Source of the DNA: Allobosea sp. CRIB-10
Lineage (GTDB): Bacteria > Pseudomonadota > Alphaproteobacteria > Rhizobiales > Beijerinckiaceae
Direction of reading: 5' to 3'
NCBI RefSeq assembly: GCF_900112185.1
Contig: NZ_FOKP01000002.1
Coordinates: forward strand, 1 to 64,000
DNA length: 64,000 nt
Shown piece after piece: positions 1 to 8,503 of this stretch. The notes under the pieces are model-generated. The model made no database searches and was not told the DNA's origin. It was given only the letters and a program-made list of their open reading frames with translations. The position numbers and the translations under genes were made by a program. The first letter of the stretch is position 1. Each line of letters begins with the position of its first letter.

Positions 1-100
1 TGCGACCATTGCTCGTCATTCAACCAAAACAAGCGGCTCATGGAACTTACCTCTCCCATGACCTGCTTGAATCACAAACTGGCCGTTGAGTTTAGACCCT

Positions 101-200
101 AGAGCATCGCGCGTCCGATCGGACGCGATAACGATGATCTATCACATTGTTATCGCATCGGATTCTTCCGAAAAGAGGATTCCACTTTTCGGTCCGATGC
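101..200. repeat. CTAGAGCA-bounded palindromic intergenic repeat
   Basis: The block starts with CTAGAGCA and holds a perfect 18-bp palindrome (CGCGTCCGATCGGACGCG, 110-127). A second inverted repeat follows, with arms GCATCGGA (155-162) and TCCGATGC (193-200) around CCGAAAAG/CTTTTCGG. It resembles the block at 10781-10890 and is probably a REP-like element typical of Hyphomicrobiales genomes; that assignment is from memory of the repeat style. Its right edge abuts the broken transposase. Nothing else is seen in bases 1-100. Confidence 0.6.
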
Positions 201-202
201 CA

Positions 203-673
203 TAGGCGCTGTCGGCGGCGAGCCTCACCGGCCAGAGGCCGAAGCGCTCCTGCGTCCGATCGAGCATGGTCCGGGCCGAGCCGACCTTAAGCCTGCCGGA
301 TGGCGCGGCTGGCCTCGACATCGACGATGACGGCGTGGTCGAGCTCGATCAGATAGTTGGTCGCATAGGCGAAGAAGGCATGGCCCGTCAGGGCTCCGGT
401 CCATTGCGCCGCCGGATCGGAGCGCGAGACGAACTTCGGCTTGGCCTCGCTCGCGGCGCCCCAGGCGGCCTCGTCGAGCGTATCGAGATGCTCGCGCACC
501 GAGCGCCGTGTCCGGGCCAGATCATCCCGGTCGATCGGCTCGGACGCGTCGGCCGAGCCTTGCTTGTTTGCGTCGGCTCGGATCAGGCCGGCATCGACCG
601 CGAAGCCTTCGCCGCCGACGAGCCCCTCCGCGGTGCAGCGCCGGAGGGTCGCCTCGAACAGCTCGCGCGGCAT
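203..673 (-). pseudogene. IS1182-family transposase remnant, truncated at both ends and frameshifted
   Basis: Reading leftwards from 673, a 128-residue frame begins PRELFEATLRRC and carries the family's conserved blocks: GEGFAVDAGLIRADANKQ, DPAAQWTG and FFAYATNYLIELDHAVIVDVEA. It ends after AIRQA at 287, but the family sequence resumes in another frame as RTMLDRTQERFGLWPVRLAAD and SAYG down to about 203. This indicates a frameshift near 285. The N-terminal part is missing because homology starts right after the tctB stop codon, and the C-terminal part is missing because the palindromic repeat at 101-200 begins there. It is a dead relic marking a past insertion at the edge of the transporter operon. 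Confidence 0.8.
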
Positions 674-679
674 GGGGTA

Positions 680-1192
680 TCAGTAGCCGAGCGCGGTCTC
701 CAGCGGCCCCTTCGGCAGCGGCACCAGGAACCAGACCTCGAACATCATGAAATTGACGATCGCAATGCCGAGCGAGACGGCCAGAGCCTTCCACACCGCG
801 AACTTGCCGAAGAACACCATGAAGGCGCCGATATAGATCGCGGCCGAAACGTAGATGCCGATATAGTTCGTCGCCAGCACGAAGACGACGGCGGGAACGA
901 AGATCGCCGCCATGCGCTTGAGGCCCGGCACGGTCGTCGCAACCTTCTCGCCCTCTGCCGTGTCCGGCAGCGCATGGGCCAGGTTGATCAGCGAGGCGAT
1001 GCCCATCGCCATGACGATGTAGAACGGGAACAGGCCGGGCTGCGGCCCCTCGTTCGGCTTCCAGGAGATGCCGAGGCGCAGGCTGTCGGTCATCACGATC
1101 GCCGCGACGATCAGGAAGAAGATCGCGACCGCGATGTCCAGCGTGCGATGGCTGACGAGCGGGCGTTCTTCGGCTTCTTCGTTGCTGCTCAT
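680..1192 (-). CDS. tctB: Tripartite tricarboxylate transporter, small membrane subunit TctB
   Basis: The 170-residue protein has four hydrophobic segments (residues about 17-37, 54-72, 89-124 and 131-158), the usual TctB topology and length. The N-terminal PQPGLFPFYI stretch is typical of the family. The start used is ATG at 1192 (MSSNEEAEE); an in-frame ATG at 1237 would add 15 basic residues with no good ribosome site. It is the last gene of tctA-tctC-tctB on the minus strand. TctB supports the large permease TctA in importing di- and tricarboxylates with the periplasmic TctC. Beside oxc/frc, oxalate or a related small dicarboxylate is a plausible substrate; that is inference. Confidence 0.88.
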   Translation of the reverse strand: MSSNEEAEERPLVSHRTLDIAVAIFFLIVAAIVMTDSLRLGISWKPNEGPQPGLFPFYIVMAMGIASLINLAHALPDTAEGEKVATTVPGLKRMAAIFVPAVVFVLATNYIGIYVSAAIYIGAFMVFFGKFAVWKALAVSLGIAIVNFMMFEVWFLVPLPKGPLETALGY

Positions 1193-1292
1193 TGTCTTGC
1201 TCCTGGCTGGCTTCCGTTTCCGGCGCGCCGGCTTCATGACGGTTGGCTGATCGGAGCGCGATCGCTGGCGCCGCGCTCCGCTGCTGTCGGGC

Positions 1293-2315
1293 TCACTGGG
1301 TCGCGAGGAAGCCGGCCTTTTTCATCAAGTCGGAATGCAGCGCCTCCGCAGTGGTCAGCCACTTTTCGAAATCGGGGCCGGTCATGAAGGTCTGGTTGAA
1401 GGCGCCCTTCTCCATGAATTCCTTCCAGTCCGGCGTCGCCATCACCTTCTTGAGCAGATCGACATAGAAGGCGACCTGCTCGGGCTTGGCATTCTTGGTG
1501 GTGAAGATGCCGCGCAGCATCTGGTATTCGACCGGCAAACCCGATTCCTTGCAGGTCGGAATGTCGCTCCAGGCTTCCTTCTCGGTGACCTTGGCGGTGT
1601 AGGTCGAGCGCTGCGCATCGAAGATGCAGAGCGGACGCAGTTGGCCAGCACGCCATTGGCCGACGGCCTCGATCGGGTTGTTCACGGTCGAGTCGACATG
1701 GTTGCCGACGAGTTGAACCGCGACCTGGCCGCCACCGGCATAGGGCACGTAGGTGAACTTCTTGCCGCCGGTCTGCTGCTCGACCGCCGCCGTGACGATC
1801 TGGTCTTCCTGCTTCGAGCCGGTGCCGCCCATCTTGAACTGGCGGTCCTCGCCGGCCTTGACCGCCTCCACATAGTCCTTCGTCGTCTTGTAGGGCTTCT
1901 CGCTGTTCGTCCACAGGATGAACTGGTCGAGCGCCAGCATCGCGACCGGCTTCATGTCCTTCCAGTTGAAGGGCGAGCCGGTGCCGAGCGGCGTCGTGAA
2001 GACGTTCGACAGGGTGATGGTGATCTTGTGCGGATCGTTGGCGCTGGCCTTCATCTCCAGGAAGCCTTCGGCGCCGGCACCGCCCGCCTTGTTGATCACG
2101 ATCAGCGGCTGCTTCATCAGGCTGTGCTTCTGGACGACGCCCTGGATGAAGCGCGCCATCTGGTCGGCACCGCCGCCGGTACCCGCCGGGATGACCAGCG
2201 TCACGGGCTTGCTCGGTTCCCATTTCTGCTGCGCCAGGGCTGGCGCGGTCAGGCAGGCGCTCGCCGCCAGCGCTATCGCAATTGTCCTTGCCTTAGACGC
2301 TCCCGTCCGGATCAT
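1293..2315 (-). CDS. tctC: Tripartite tricarboxylate transporter, periplasmic binding protein TctC
   Basis: The 340-residue protein has a signal peptide ending in PALAQQ (about residues 1-29), then the Bug/TctC fold with VTLVIPAGTGGGADQMAR and later VPYAGGGQVAVQLVGNHVD, both characteristic of the family's ligand loops. The start is ATG 2315, preceded by GGGAGGAAGCGTG. It lies 86 bases downstream of tctA and 100 bases upstream of tctB. Bug proteins bind carboxylated small molecules in the periplasm and deliver them to TctAB. The ligand cannot be read from sequence; oxalate is suggested only by the neighbours. Confidence 0.9.
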   Translation of the reverse strand: MIRTGASKARTIAIALAASACLTAPALAQQKWEPSKPVTLVIPAGTGGGADQMARFIQGVVQKHSLMKQPLIVINKAGGAGAEGFLEMKASANDPHKITITLSNVFTTPLGTGSPFNWKDMKPVAMLALDQFILWTNSEKPYKTTKDYVEAVKAGEDRQFKMGGTGSKQEDQIVTAAVEQQTGGKKFTYVPYAGGGQVAVQLVGNHVDSTVNNPIEAVGQWRAGQLRPLCIFDAQRSTYTAKVTEKEAWSDIPTCKESGLPVEYQMLRGIFTTKNAKPEQVAFYVDLLKKVMATPDWKEFMEKGAFNQTFMTGPDFEKWLTTAEALHSDLMKKAGFLATQ

Positions 2316-2401
2316 CACGCTTCCTCCCTTGAGGCGGCTTTGGTGCCGCGTTGGTAAAGTCATGAAGGCGAATAGTTTGCGGAAACCGGCCCGCGCGGGC
2401 C

Positions 2402-3916
2402 TCAGGCTGCGCGGGCGACGGCGTCGTTGCTCGAGAGTTTGGTGCGCAGCGCCTGCAGGGCCGGCCAGAACGCCATCAGCAGGCCGAGCGTCATGATCCC
2501 GCCACAGAGCCAGTTCGACCAGAACACGCCGACATTGCCCTGCGAGACCAGCATGGCCTGGCGGAAGGAGCTCTCCGCCTGGTCGCCGAGCACCAGCGCC
2601 AGCACGAGCGGCGGCAGCGGGTAGCGCAGCTTGTTGAAGAGATAGCCGAGCACACCGAAGACCAGCATCATCCAGACGTCGAACATCGCGTTGTTCACGG
2701 TGAAGGCACCGATGGCGCAGACGAAGACGATGGCCGGCGCAATGATCGAGAAGGGCACGCGCAGGATCGCGGCGAAGAAGGGCACGCAGGTCAGCACCAT
2801 GACGAGGCCGACGACGTTGCCGAGATACATCGAGGCGATCAGGCCCCAGACGAAATCCTTCTGCTCGACGAAGAGCAGCGGGCCGGGCTGCAGACCCCAG
2901 ATCAGCAGGCCGCCGAGCAGCACCGCTGCGGTCGGCGAGCCGGGGATGCCGAGCGTCAGCATCGGCAGCAGCGCGCTCGTGCCGGCGGCGTGGGCGGCGG
3001 TCTCCGGCGCGACGACGCCCTCGAGCTCGCCCTTGCCAAAATTGTCGCCGCGCTTCGAGAGGCGCTTGGCGATGCCATAGCCCATGAAGGAGGCTGGCGT
3101 CGCGCCGCCGGGAGTGATGCCCATCCAGCAGCCGACGATGCAGCTGCGGAGGAAGGTCATGCTCATCGCCGGCAGTTGCTTCCAGGTGCGGATGACCGCG
3201 TCCATGCGCAGCTTCGCAGCGGCTCCGTTGAACTTCAGCCCATCCTCCATCGAGCAGAGGATCTCGCCGATGCCGAACAGGCCGATGACGGCGACGAGGA
3301 ACTTGAAGCCGTTCAGCAGCTCGTCCTGGCCGAAGGTCATCCGGAGGGTGCCGGTCACGCCGTCGAGCCCGACGGAGGCGAGCGCGAAGCCCAGGCACAT
3401 CGAGGCGATCGTCTTGAACGGCGAGCCCCGGCCCATGCCGATGAAGCTGGCGAAGGTGAGGAACTGCACCGCGAAGAACTCGGCTGGACCGAATTTCAAG
3501 GCGAATTTAGCGACCACCGGCGCCAGGAAGGTGATCAGGCAGACGGCGAAGATGGCGCCGACGAAGGAGGCCGTGAAGGCGCCGACCAGCGCCTCGTCGG
3601 CCTTGCCGTTTTGCGCCATCGGGTGCCCATCGAAGGTCGTCGCCACCGACCAGGGCTCGCCGGGAATGTTGAACAGGATCGAGGTGATGGCGCCGCCGAA
3701 CAGCGCGCCCCAGTAGATGCTGGTCAGCAGGATGATCGCCGAGGTCGGCGGCATGGTGAAGGTCAAAGGCAGGAGAATGGCGACGCCGTTTGCACCGCCG
3801 AGCCCCGGCAGAACGCCGATGACGACGCCGAGCGTGATGCCGATGACCATGAGCAGGATGTGATAGGCGCTGAGAGCAACGGCGAATCCGCCGAACAGGG
3901 CGTTCAGTTCATCCAT
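2402..3916 (-). CDS. tctA: Tripartite tricarboxylate transporter, large permease TctA
   Basis: The 504-residue, very hydrophobic protein matches the usual TctA length. It carries the conserved GVLPGLGGANGVAILLPLTF stretch near residues 28-47, the ILFNIPGEPWSVATTFDGHP block, and a second GITPGGATPASFMGYG repeat near the middle, which are family signatures. The start is ATG 3916 (MDELNALFGG); a longer frame upstream to 4183 lacks family similarity and crosses the operator region. It heads tctA-tctC-tctB and is divergent from the GntR gene, with two operator-like repeats between them. It likely imports a dicarboxylate for the oxalate genes. Confidence 0.9.
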   Translation of the reverse strand: MDELNALFGGFAVALSAYHILLMVIGITLGVVIGVLPGLGGANGVAILLPLTFTMPPTSAIILLTSIYWGALFGGAITSILFNIPGEPWSVATTFDGHPMAQNGKADEALVGAFTASFVGAIFAVCLITFLAPVVAKFALKFGPAEFFAVQFLTFASFIGMGRGSPFKTIASMCLGFALASVGLDGVTGTLRMTFGQDELLNGFKFLVAVIGLFGIGEILCSMEDGLKFNGAAAKLRMDAVIRTWKQLPAMSMTFLRSCIVGCWMGITPGGATPASFMGYGIAKRLSKRGDNFGKGELEGVVAPETAAHAAGTSALLPMLTLGIPGSPTAAVLLGGLLIWGLQPGPLLFVEQKDFVWGLIASMYLGNVVGLVMVLTCVPFFAAILRVPFSIIAPAIVFVCAIGAFTVNNAMFDVWMMLVFGVLGYLFNKLRYPLPPLVLALVLGDQAESSFRQAMLVSQGNVGVFWSNWLCGGIMTLGLLMAFWPALQALRTKLSSNDAVARAA

Positions 3917-4014
3917 AGCGCTTCGTCCCCATAAAATGGCCTTGTTCAGGGACCGCGCAATGACCAACGCAGAGCTGACTGGCCTTGTTTGAGTTAGCCT
4001 AGGATGAAACTGCT

Positions 4015-4031
4015 TGGCATGCAATATGCCA
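4015..4031. promoter_or_regulatory. Operator-like inverted repeat TGGCAT-N5-ATGCCA, tctA/gntR promoter region
   Basis: Perfect 6-bp arms (TGGCAT, ATGCCA) are separated by GCAAT. The site lies 99 bases upstream of tctA and 152 bases upstream of the divergent gntR. The same spacing recurs at 8291, 19610 and 22749, which argues for a shared regulator, most simply one of the two FCD-type GntR proteins. Confidence 0.65.
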
Positions 4032-4099
4032 TATTTGGATGCGGCGCAGCATAATAATTGCTGGGTTTCGGCCGTTGCGCCACCATTTCTTTCATTATA

Positions 4100-4116
4100 T
4101 GGTATGCCAGAAACCA
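4100..4116. promoter_or_regulatory. Weaker second operator-like site, tctA/gntR promoter region
   Basis: TGGTAT-GCCAG-AAACCA keeps the 6-5-6 layout with three arm mismatches. It also contains the self-complementary-like core TGGTATGCCA. It lies 85 bases from the perfect site and 67 bases before the gntR start, so the two could bind cooperatively or autoregulate gntR. Confidence 0.4.
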
Positions 4117-4182
4117 CCGGGCTGGGACGCATCCTGCGTCCGGGCGAGGCTCGGGTAAGGCAGAACGGAAATCGACGTCGCA

Positions 4183-4869
4183 ATGATCAAGGCACAGCTT
4201 GAAATTCAGCCGATCGAGGAGGTGCAGAGCCTCAAGAGCCGCACCTATGAGGCGCTGAAGGCCGCGATCGGCGCGATGAAGATCTATGACGCCGGCGCCG
4301 AGCTGCGGCTCGACGAGCGCGCGCTCTCGCTCCAGTTCGGCGTCAGCCGGACGCCGCTGCGCGAGGCGCTGGCCCAGCTCGAGCAGGAAGGCCTGGTCAG
4401 GATCGCGCCCCGACGCGGCATCTTCATCGTGCGCAAGACCAAGGCCGAGATCCTCGAGATGATCACGGTCTGGGCCGCGCTCGAAAGCATGGCCGCCCGG
4501 CTCGCCACCGAAGTCGCCTCGGACGAGGAGATCGCCGGGCTGCACACCCTCGTCGACACCTTCGACAGCGACGCGCTCGAGGGGCATGTGGGCGAATACT
4601 CCGACGCCAATATCCGCTTTCACGCGGCGATCATCGCCCTCTCGGGCTGCAAGCTTATCGCGGAGATCACCAACGGCCTGTTCACGCATGTGCGCGGCAT
4701 CCGCCAGCGCACGATCTTCGAGAAGGACCGGGCCCGGCGTTCGATCGTCGATCACAAGGAGATCATCGAGGCCCTGGAGACCCGCAACGGCGAGCGCGCC
4801 GAGCGCCTCGTGCGTGAGCACACGCTCAAGCTGCGCCAGCACGTCGAACAATTCGTCCAGCTCGACTGA
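4183..4869 (+). CDS. GntR-family (FadR/FCD subfamily) regulator of the oxalate genes
   Basis: The 228-residue protein has an N-terminal winged helix (about residues 15-80) with [25 protein letters not shown], the GntR recognition-helix signature. The all-helical FCD effector domain (about 88-222) has the metal/ligand pattern D-x4-H ([10 protein letters not shown]), HVRGIR and DHKEII. It is divergent from tctA and 62 bases upstream of oxc in the same direction, so it probably senses oxalate or a CoA ester made from it. The two inverted repeats upstream suggest autoregulation. It is a close paralogue of the GntR protein at 13402. Ligand and mode of action are inferred. Confidence 0.88.
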   Translation: MIKAQLEIQPIEEVQSLKSRTYEALKAAIGAMKIYDAGAELRLDERALSLQFGVSRTPLREALAQLEQEGLVRIAPRRGIFIVRKTKAEILEMITVWAALESMAARLATEVASDEEIAGLHTLVDTFDSDALEGHVGEYSDANIRFHAAIIALSGCKLIAEITNGLFTHVRGIRQRTIFEKDRARRSIVDHKEIIEALETRNGERAERLVREHTLKLRQHVEQFVQLD

Positions 4870-4931
4870 GCCGGACCAAGACCAACAAAGAAGAATTATC
4901 GACAACAAACATCTATCTAGGGAGAAGCGGG

Positions 4932-6668
4932 ATGTCCGCAGTTGTACAAAGCATCTCTTCTGCCGCGCCGGAAGCTGAGCGCGAGCTGACCGACGGCTTC
5001 AACCTCATCATCGATGCGTTGAAGCTCAACGGCCTCGACACGATCTATGGCGTACCGGGCATCCCGATCACCGATTTCGGCCGCATGGCGCAGGCGGCGG
5101 GCATTCGCGTGCTGTCGTTTCGCCACGAACAGAATGCCGGCTACGCCGCCTCGATCGCCGGCTTCCTCACCAAGAAGCCCGGCATCTGCCTCACCGTATC
5201 GGCACCCGGCTTCCTCAACGGCCTGACCGCGCTCGCGCACGCCACCACGAACTGCTTCCCGATGATCCTGATCTCCGGCTCGTCGGAGCGTGAGATCGTC
5301 GACCTGCAGCAGGGCGACTATGAGGAGATGGACCAGCTCGCCGTCGCCAAGCCGCTGTGCAAGGCGGCGTTCCGCGTCCTGCACGCGCAGGATATCGGCA
5401 TCGGCCTGGCGCGCGCGATCCGGGCCGCGGTCTCCGGCCGGCCCGGCGGCGTCTATCTCGACCTGCCGGCCAAGCTGTTCGGCCAGGTGATGGGCGCCGA
5501 GGAAGGCCGCAAGTCGCTGGTCAAGGTGATCGACGCCGCGCCGGCCCAGCTGCCCGCGCCGGAGGCGGTCAAGCGCGCGCTCGACGTGCTCAAGGGCGCC
5601 AAGCGCCCGCTGATCATCCTCGGCAAGGGCGCGGCCTATGCCCAGGCCGACGACGAGATCCGCCAGTTCGTCGAAAGGAGCGGTATTCCCTTCCTGCCGA
5701 TGAGCATGGCCAAGGGCCTGCTGCCGGATCTGCATCCGCAATGCGCCGGCGCGGCGCGCTCGACGGTGCTGAAGGATTCCGACGTCGTCATGCTGATCGG
5801 CGCTCGGCTCAACTGGCTGCTGTCGCACGGCAAGGGCAAGAGCTGGGGCGATCAGCCGAAGAAGTTCATCCAGATCGACATCGAGCCGAAGGAGATGGAC
5901 TCCAATGTCGAGATCGTCGCGCCCGTGGTCGGCGATATCGGCTCCTGCGTCTCCGCGCTGCTCGCGGGCATGGGCGGCGCCTGGCCGGTGCCGCCGGCCG
6001 ACTGGACCGCGGCCGTCGCCAGGAAGCGCGACGAGAACGTCGCCAAGATGGCGCCGCGCCTGATGAACAACAACGTGCCAATGGACTATCACGGTGCGCT
6101 CGGTGTGCTGCGTACGATCATCGCGGAGCGGCCTGACGCCATCCTGATCAATGAAGGCGCCAACACGCTCGACCTCGCGCGCGGCGTCATCGACATGCAT
6201 CAGCCGCGCAAGCGTCTCGATGTCGGCACCTGGGGCGTGATGGGCATCGGCATGGGCTATGCCATCGCCGCCGCCGTCGAGACCGGCAAGCCCGTGCTCG
6301 CCGTCGAGGGCGATTCGGCCTTCGGCTTCTCCGGCATGGAGGTCGAGACGATCTGCCGGTACAACCTGCCGATCTGCGTCGTCATCTTCAACAATAACGG
6401 CATCTATCGCGGCACCGACGTCAACACGGCCGGCGACGATCCGGCCACGACCGTCTTCGTCAAGGATGCCCGCTACGACCGCATGATGGAGGCGTTCGGC
6501 GGCGTCGGCGTCAACGCGGTCTCGCCCGACGAACTGAAGCGCGCCGTCAACGCCGCGATGGACAGCGGCAAGCCCACCCTGATCAACGCGGTGATCGACC
6601 CGACCGCCGGCAGCGAAAGCGGCCGCATCGGCAATCTCAATCCGCAAAGCGCACTCAAGAAGAAGTAA
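4932..6668 (+). CDS. oxc: Oxalyl-CoA decarboxylase
   Basis: The thiamine-diphosphate enzyme converts oxalyl-CoA to formyl-CoA and CO2 in the cytoplasm. The 578 residues align throughout with Oxalobacter formigenes Oxc (568 residues) as I recall it. Shared blocks are the catalytic glutamate in [15 protein letters not shown] (E66), [17 protein letters not shown] (119-135), [20 protein letters not shown] (300-319) and the thiamine/Mg motif GDS (460-462) running to NNN (487-489). The start ATG 4932 follows AGGGAGAAGCGGG. It is followed 14 bases later by frc, the usual partner. Transcription is probably shared with gntR or starts in the 62-base gap. Confidence 0.96.
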   Translation: MSAVVQSISSAAPEAERELTDGFNLIIDALKLNGLDTIYGVPGIPITDFGRMAQAAGIRVLSFRHEQNAGYAASIAGFLTKKPGICLTVSAPGFLNGLTALAHATTNCFPMILISGSSEREIVDLQQGDYEEMDQLAVAKPLCKAAFRVLHAQDIGIGLARAIRAAVSGRPGGVYLDLPAKLFGQVMGAEEGRKSLVKVIDAAPAQLPAPEAVKRALDVLKGAKRPLIILGKGAAYAQADDEIRQFVERSGIPFLPMSMAKGLLPDLHPQCAGAARSTVLKDSDVVMLIGARLNWLLSHGKGKSWGDQPKKFIQIDIEPKEMDSNVEIVAPVVGDIGSCVSALLAGMGGAWPVPPADWTAAVARKRDENVAKMAPRLMNNNVPMDYHGALGVLRTIIAERPDAILINEGANTLDLARGVIDMHQPRKRLDVGTWGVMGIGMGYAIAAAVETGKPVLAVEGDSAFGFSGMEVETICRYNLPICVVIFNNNGIYRGTDVNTAGDDPATTVFVKDARYDRMMEAFGGVGVNAVSPDELKRAVNAAMDSGKPTLINAVIDPTAGSESGRIGNLNPQSALKKK

Positions 6669-6682
6669 GGGAGGACTCAACA

Positions 6683-7957
6683 ATGAAAGCGCTCGAAGGC
6701 GTCAAGATTCTCGACTTCACCCATGTCCAGTCAGGCCCGACCTGCACGCAGCTTCTCGCCTGGTTCGGCGCCGACGTGATCAAGGTCGAGCGTCCCGGCA
6801 GCGGCGACATCACGCGCGGCCAGCTCTGCGACGTGCCGGATGCGGACAGCCTCTATTTTACGATGCTGAACCACAACAAGCGTTCGATCACGCTCGACAC
6901 CAAGAACCCCAAGGGCATGGAAGTGCTCTGGGAGATGGTGAAGGTCTGCGACGTCCTCGTCGAGAACTTCGCCCCCGGCGTGCTCGACCGCATGGGCCTG
7001 ACCTGGGAGAAGATCCACGCCACCAATCCCCGGCTGATCGTCGCCTCGGTCAAGGGCTTCGGCCCCGGTCCCTATGAGGACTGCAAGGTCTACGAGAACG
7101 TCGCGCAATGCGCCGGCGGCGCCGCCTCGACCACCGGCTTCCGCGACGGCGTGCCGCTCGTCACCGGCGCCCAGATCGGCGACTCGGGCACCGGGCTGCA
7201 TCTGGCGCTCGGCATCGTCACGGCGCTCTATCACCGCACCCATTCCGGCCTCGGCCAGAAGGTCGATTGCGCGATGCAGGACGGCGTGCTCAATCTCTGC
7301 CGCGTCAAGCTGCGCGACCAGCAGCGCCTCGAGCACGGCCCGCTGAAGGAATACAGCCAGTTCGGCGAGGGCGTGCCCTTCGGCGACGCCGTGCCGCGCG
7401 CCGGCAATGATTCCGGCGGCGGCCAGCCCGGCCGCATTCTCAAGTGCAAGGGCTGGGAGACCGACCCCAACGCCTATATCTACTTCATCACCCAGGCGCC
7501 TGTCTGGGAGAAGATCTGCGACGTCATCGGCGAGCCGGGCTGGAAGACCGATCCGAACTACGCCAAGCCGCCGGCCCGCCTGCCTCGGCTGAACGAGATC
7601 TTCGGGCGGATCGAGCAGTGGACCATGACCAAGACCAAGTTCGAGGCCATGGACCTCCTCAACGAATACGACATCCCCTGCGGGCCGATCCTGTCGATGA
7701 AGGAGATCGCCGAGGAGAAGTCGCTGCGCGACACCGGCACCGTGGTCGAGGTCGACCATCCCAAGCGCGGCAAGTACCTCTCGGTCGGCAATCCGATCAA
7801 GCTCTCCAACAGCCCGACCGTGGTGAAGCGCTCGCCGCTGCTCGGCGAGCACACCGACGAGGTGCTGCGCGACGTTCTGAAATTCGACGAGGCACGGATC
7901 GCCGCGATCACCGAGTCCGGCGCCACCGGCGCGCTGACCCGCGAGGCGGCGGAATAG
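6683..7957 (+). CDS. frc: Formyl-CoA:oxalate CoA-transferase
   Basis: This class III CoA-transferase moves CoA from formyl-CoA to oxalate, closing the Oxc cycle and releasing formate. The 424 residues match the family length (428 in O. formigenes). The catalytic aspartate is D167 in [11 protein letters not shown]. The glycine loop [20 protein letters not shown] and the tail [12 protein letters not shown] are conserved. A strong ribosome site GGGAGG precedes ATG 6683. A hairpin with a T-run follows at 7987. The gene could also accept other donors such as succinyl-CoA, as some Frc homologues do. Confidence 0.95.
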   Translation: MKALEGVKILDFTHVQSGPTCTQLLAWFGADVIKVERPGSGDITRGQLCDVPDADSLYFTMLNHNKRSITLDTKNPKGMEVLWEMVKVCDVLVENFAPGVLDRMGLTWEKIHATNPRLIVASVKGFGPGPYEDCKVYENVAQCAGGAASTTGFRDGVPLVTGAQIGDSGTGLHLALGIVTALYHRTHSGLGQKVDCAMQDGVLNLCRVKLRDQQRLEHGPLKEYSQFGEGVPFGDAVPRAGNDSGGGQPGRILKCKGWETDPNAYIYFITQAPVWEKICDVIGEPGWKTDPNYAKPPARLPRLNEIFGRIEQWTMTKTKFEAMDLLNEYDIPCGPILSMKEIAEEKSLRDTGTVVEVDHPKRGKYLSVGNPIKLSNSPTVVKRSPLLGEHTDEVLRDVLKFDEARIAAITESGATGALTREAAE

Positions 7958-7986
7958 CTCCCTCCGAGCCCTCGATGGCGACTATG

Positions 7987-8021
7987 GGCGGCGCTTTGGC
8001 AACGAGGTGCCGCCTCTTTTT
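7987..8021 (+). terminator. Rho-independent terminator after frc
   Basis: GGCGGC (7987-7992) pairs with GCCGCC (8009-8014), extendable by a G-T and a C-G pair, and is followed by TCTTTTT. It lies 29 bases after the frc stop. Confidence 0.6.
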
Positions 8022-8290
8022 CATGCGCGCATGGTTTCGCACCGAGAGCGAACGGTGCGGTGACCGCGCGGGAATTGACGCCTCCATCAGGGCGGCCCCC
8101 GAGGGCGCGTGGCAGAGCCTGGTGCAGCGGTCGGAATTGTTCGAGCCGAAACCGGTTCGAACCAGCTTCTGGAACAGATTGGCCTCCTCGTTCGAGCCTT
8201 GGCCGAGCCGACGCCTGCTTGCTGCGCCGTCATCCCGGCACTCGCGGCGAACCGGGAGGGGTTATTCGACAGATTTCGAGGCGCTAGCAC
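8022..8290. other. Non-coding stretch between frc terminator and ligase promoter
   Basis: About 270 bases without a convincing gene. Short open frames on both strands lack ribosome sites and family motifs. The segment may be remnant DNA; no repeat was recognised in it. Confidence 0.4.
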
Positions 8291-8307
8291 TGGCATTCAT
8301 AATGCCA
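8291..8307. promoter_or_regulatory. Operator-like inverted repeat TGGCAT-N5-ATGCCA upstream of the ADP-forming ligase
   Basis: Perfect arms are separated by TCATA, 196 bases before the ligase start. It is paired with a second site 105 bases downstream, echoing the two-site layout at tctA/gntR. Confidence 0.65.
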
Positions 8308-8395
8308 ATTGATGACACATGGCGGAATCGTTTCGCATTGTCGGGCCCAATCCGTCGCTTCTCGTCACTAATCCCCTCTTGACAGTCGCGCTAAT

Positions 8396-8412
8396 TGGCA
8401 TGCCAAATACCA
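8396..8412. promoter_or_regulatory. Second operator-like site over the putative ligase promoter
   Basis: TGGCAT-GCCAA-ATACCA has one arm mismatch and contains the palindrome TTGGCATGCCAA. A TTGACA sequence at 8379-8384 could be the -35 element, which would place the -10 region inside this site, as expected for repression. The -10 hexamer itself is poor. Confidence 0.55.
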
Positions 8413-8503
8413 AACAAGAACCTCGGCCGGGCGGAACGCACCGAAGCACACGGGCAGCCCGCCGAAGGATCAGCAAATAAGATTCCACGGGAGGAAGCGC
8501 ATC

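Noticed and set aside
4917-6683. 588-residue open frame antisense to oxc
   Set aside because: Low-complexity, Asp/Arg/His-rich reading of the GC-rich opposite strand; no ribosome site or family motif, whereas oxc is conserved end to end.
8109-8312. 67-residue open frame upstream of the ADP-forming ligase
   Set aside because: No ribosome site, no similarity recognised, and it runs into the operator at 8291.
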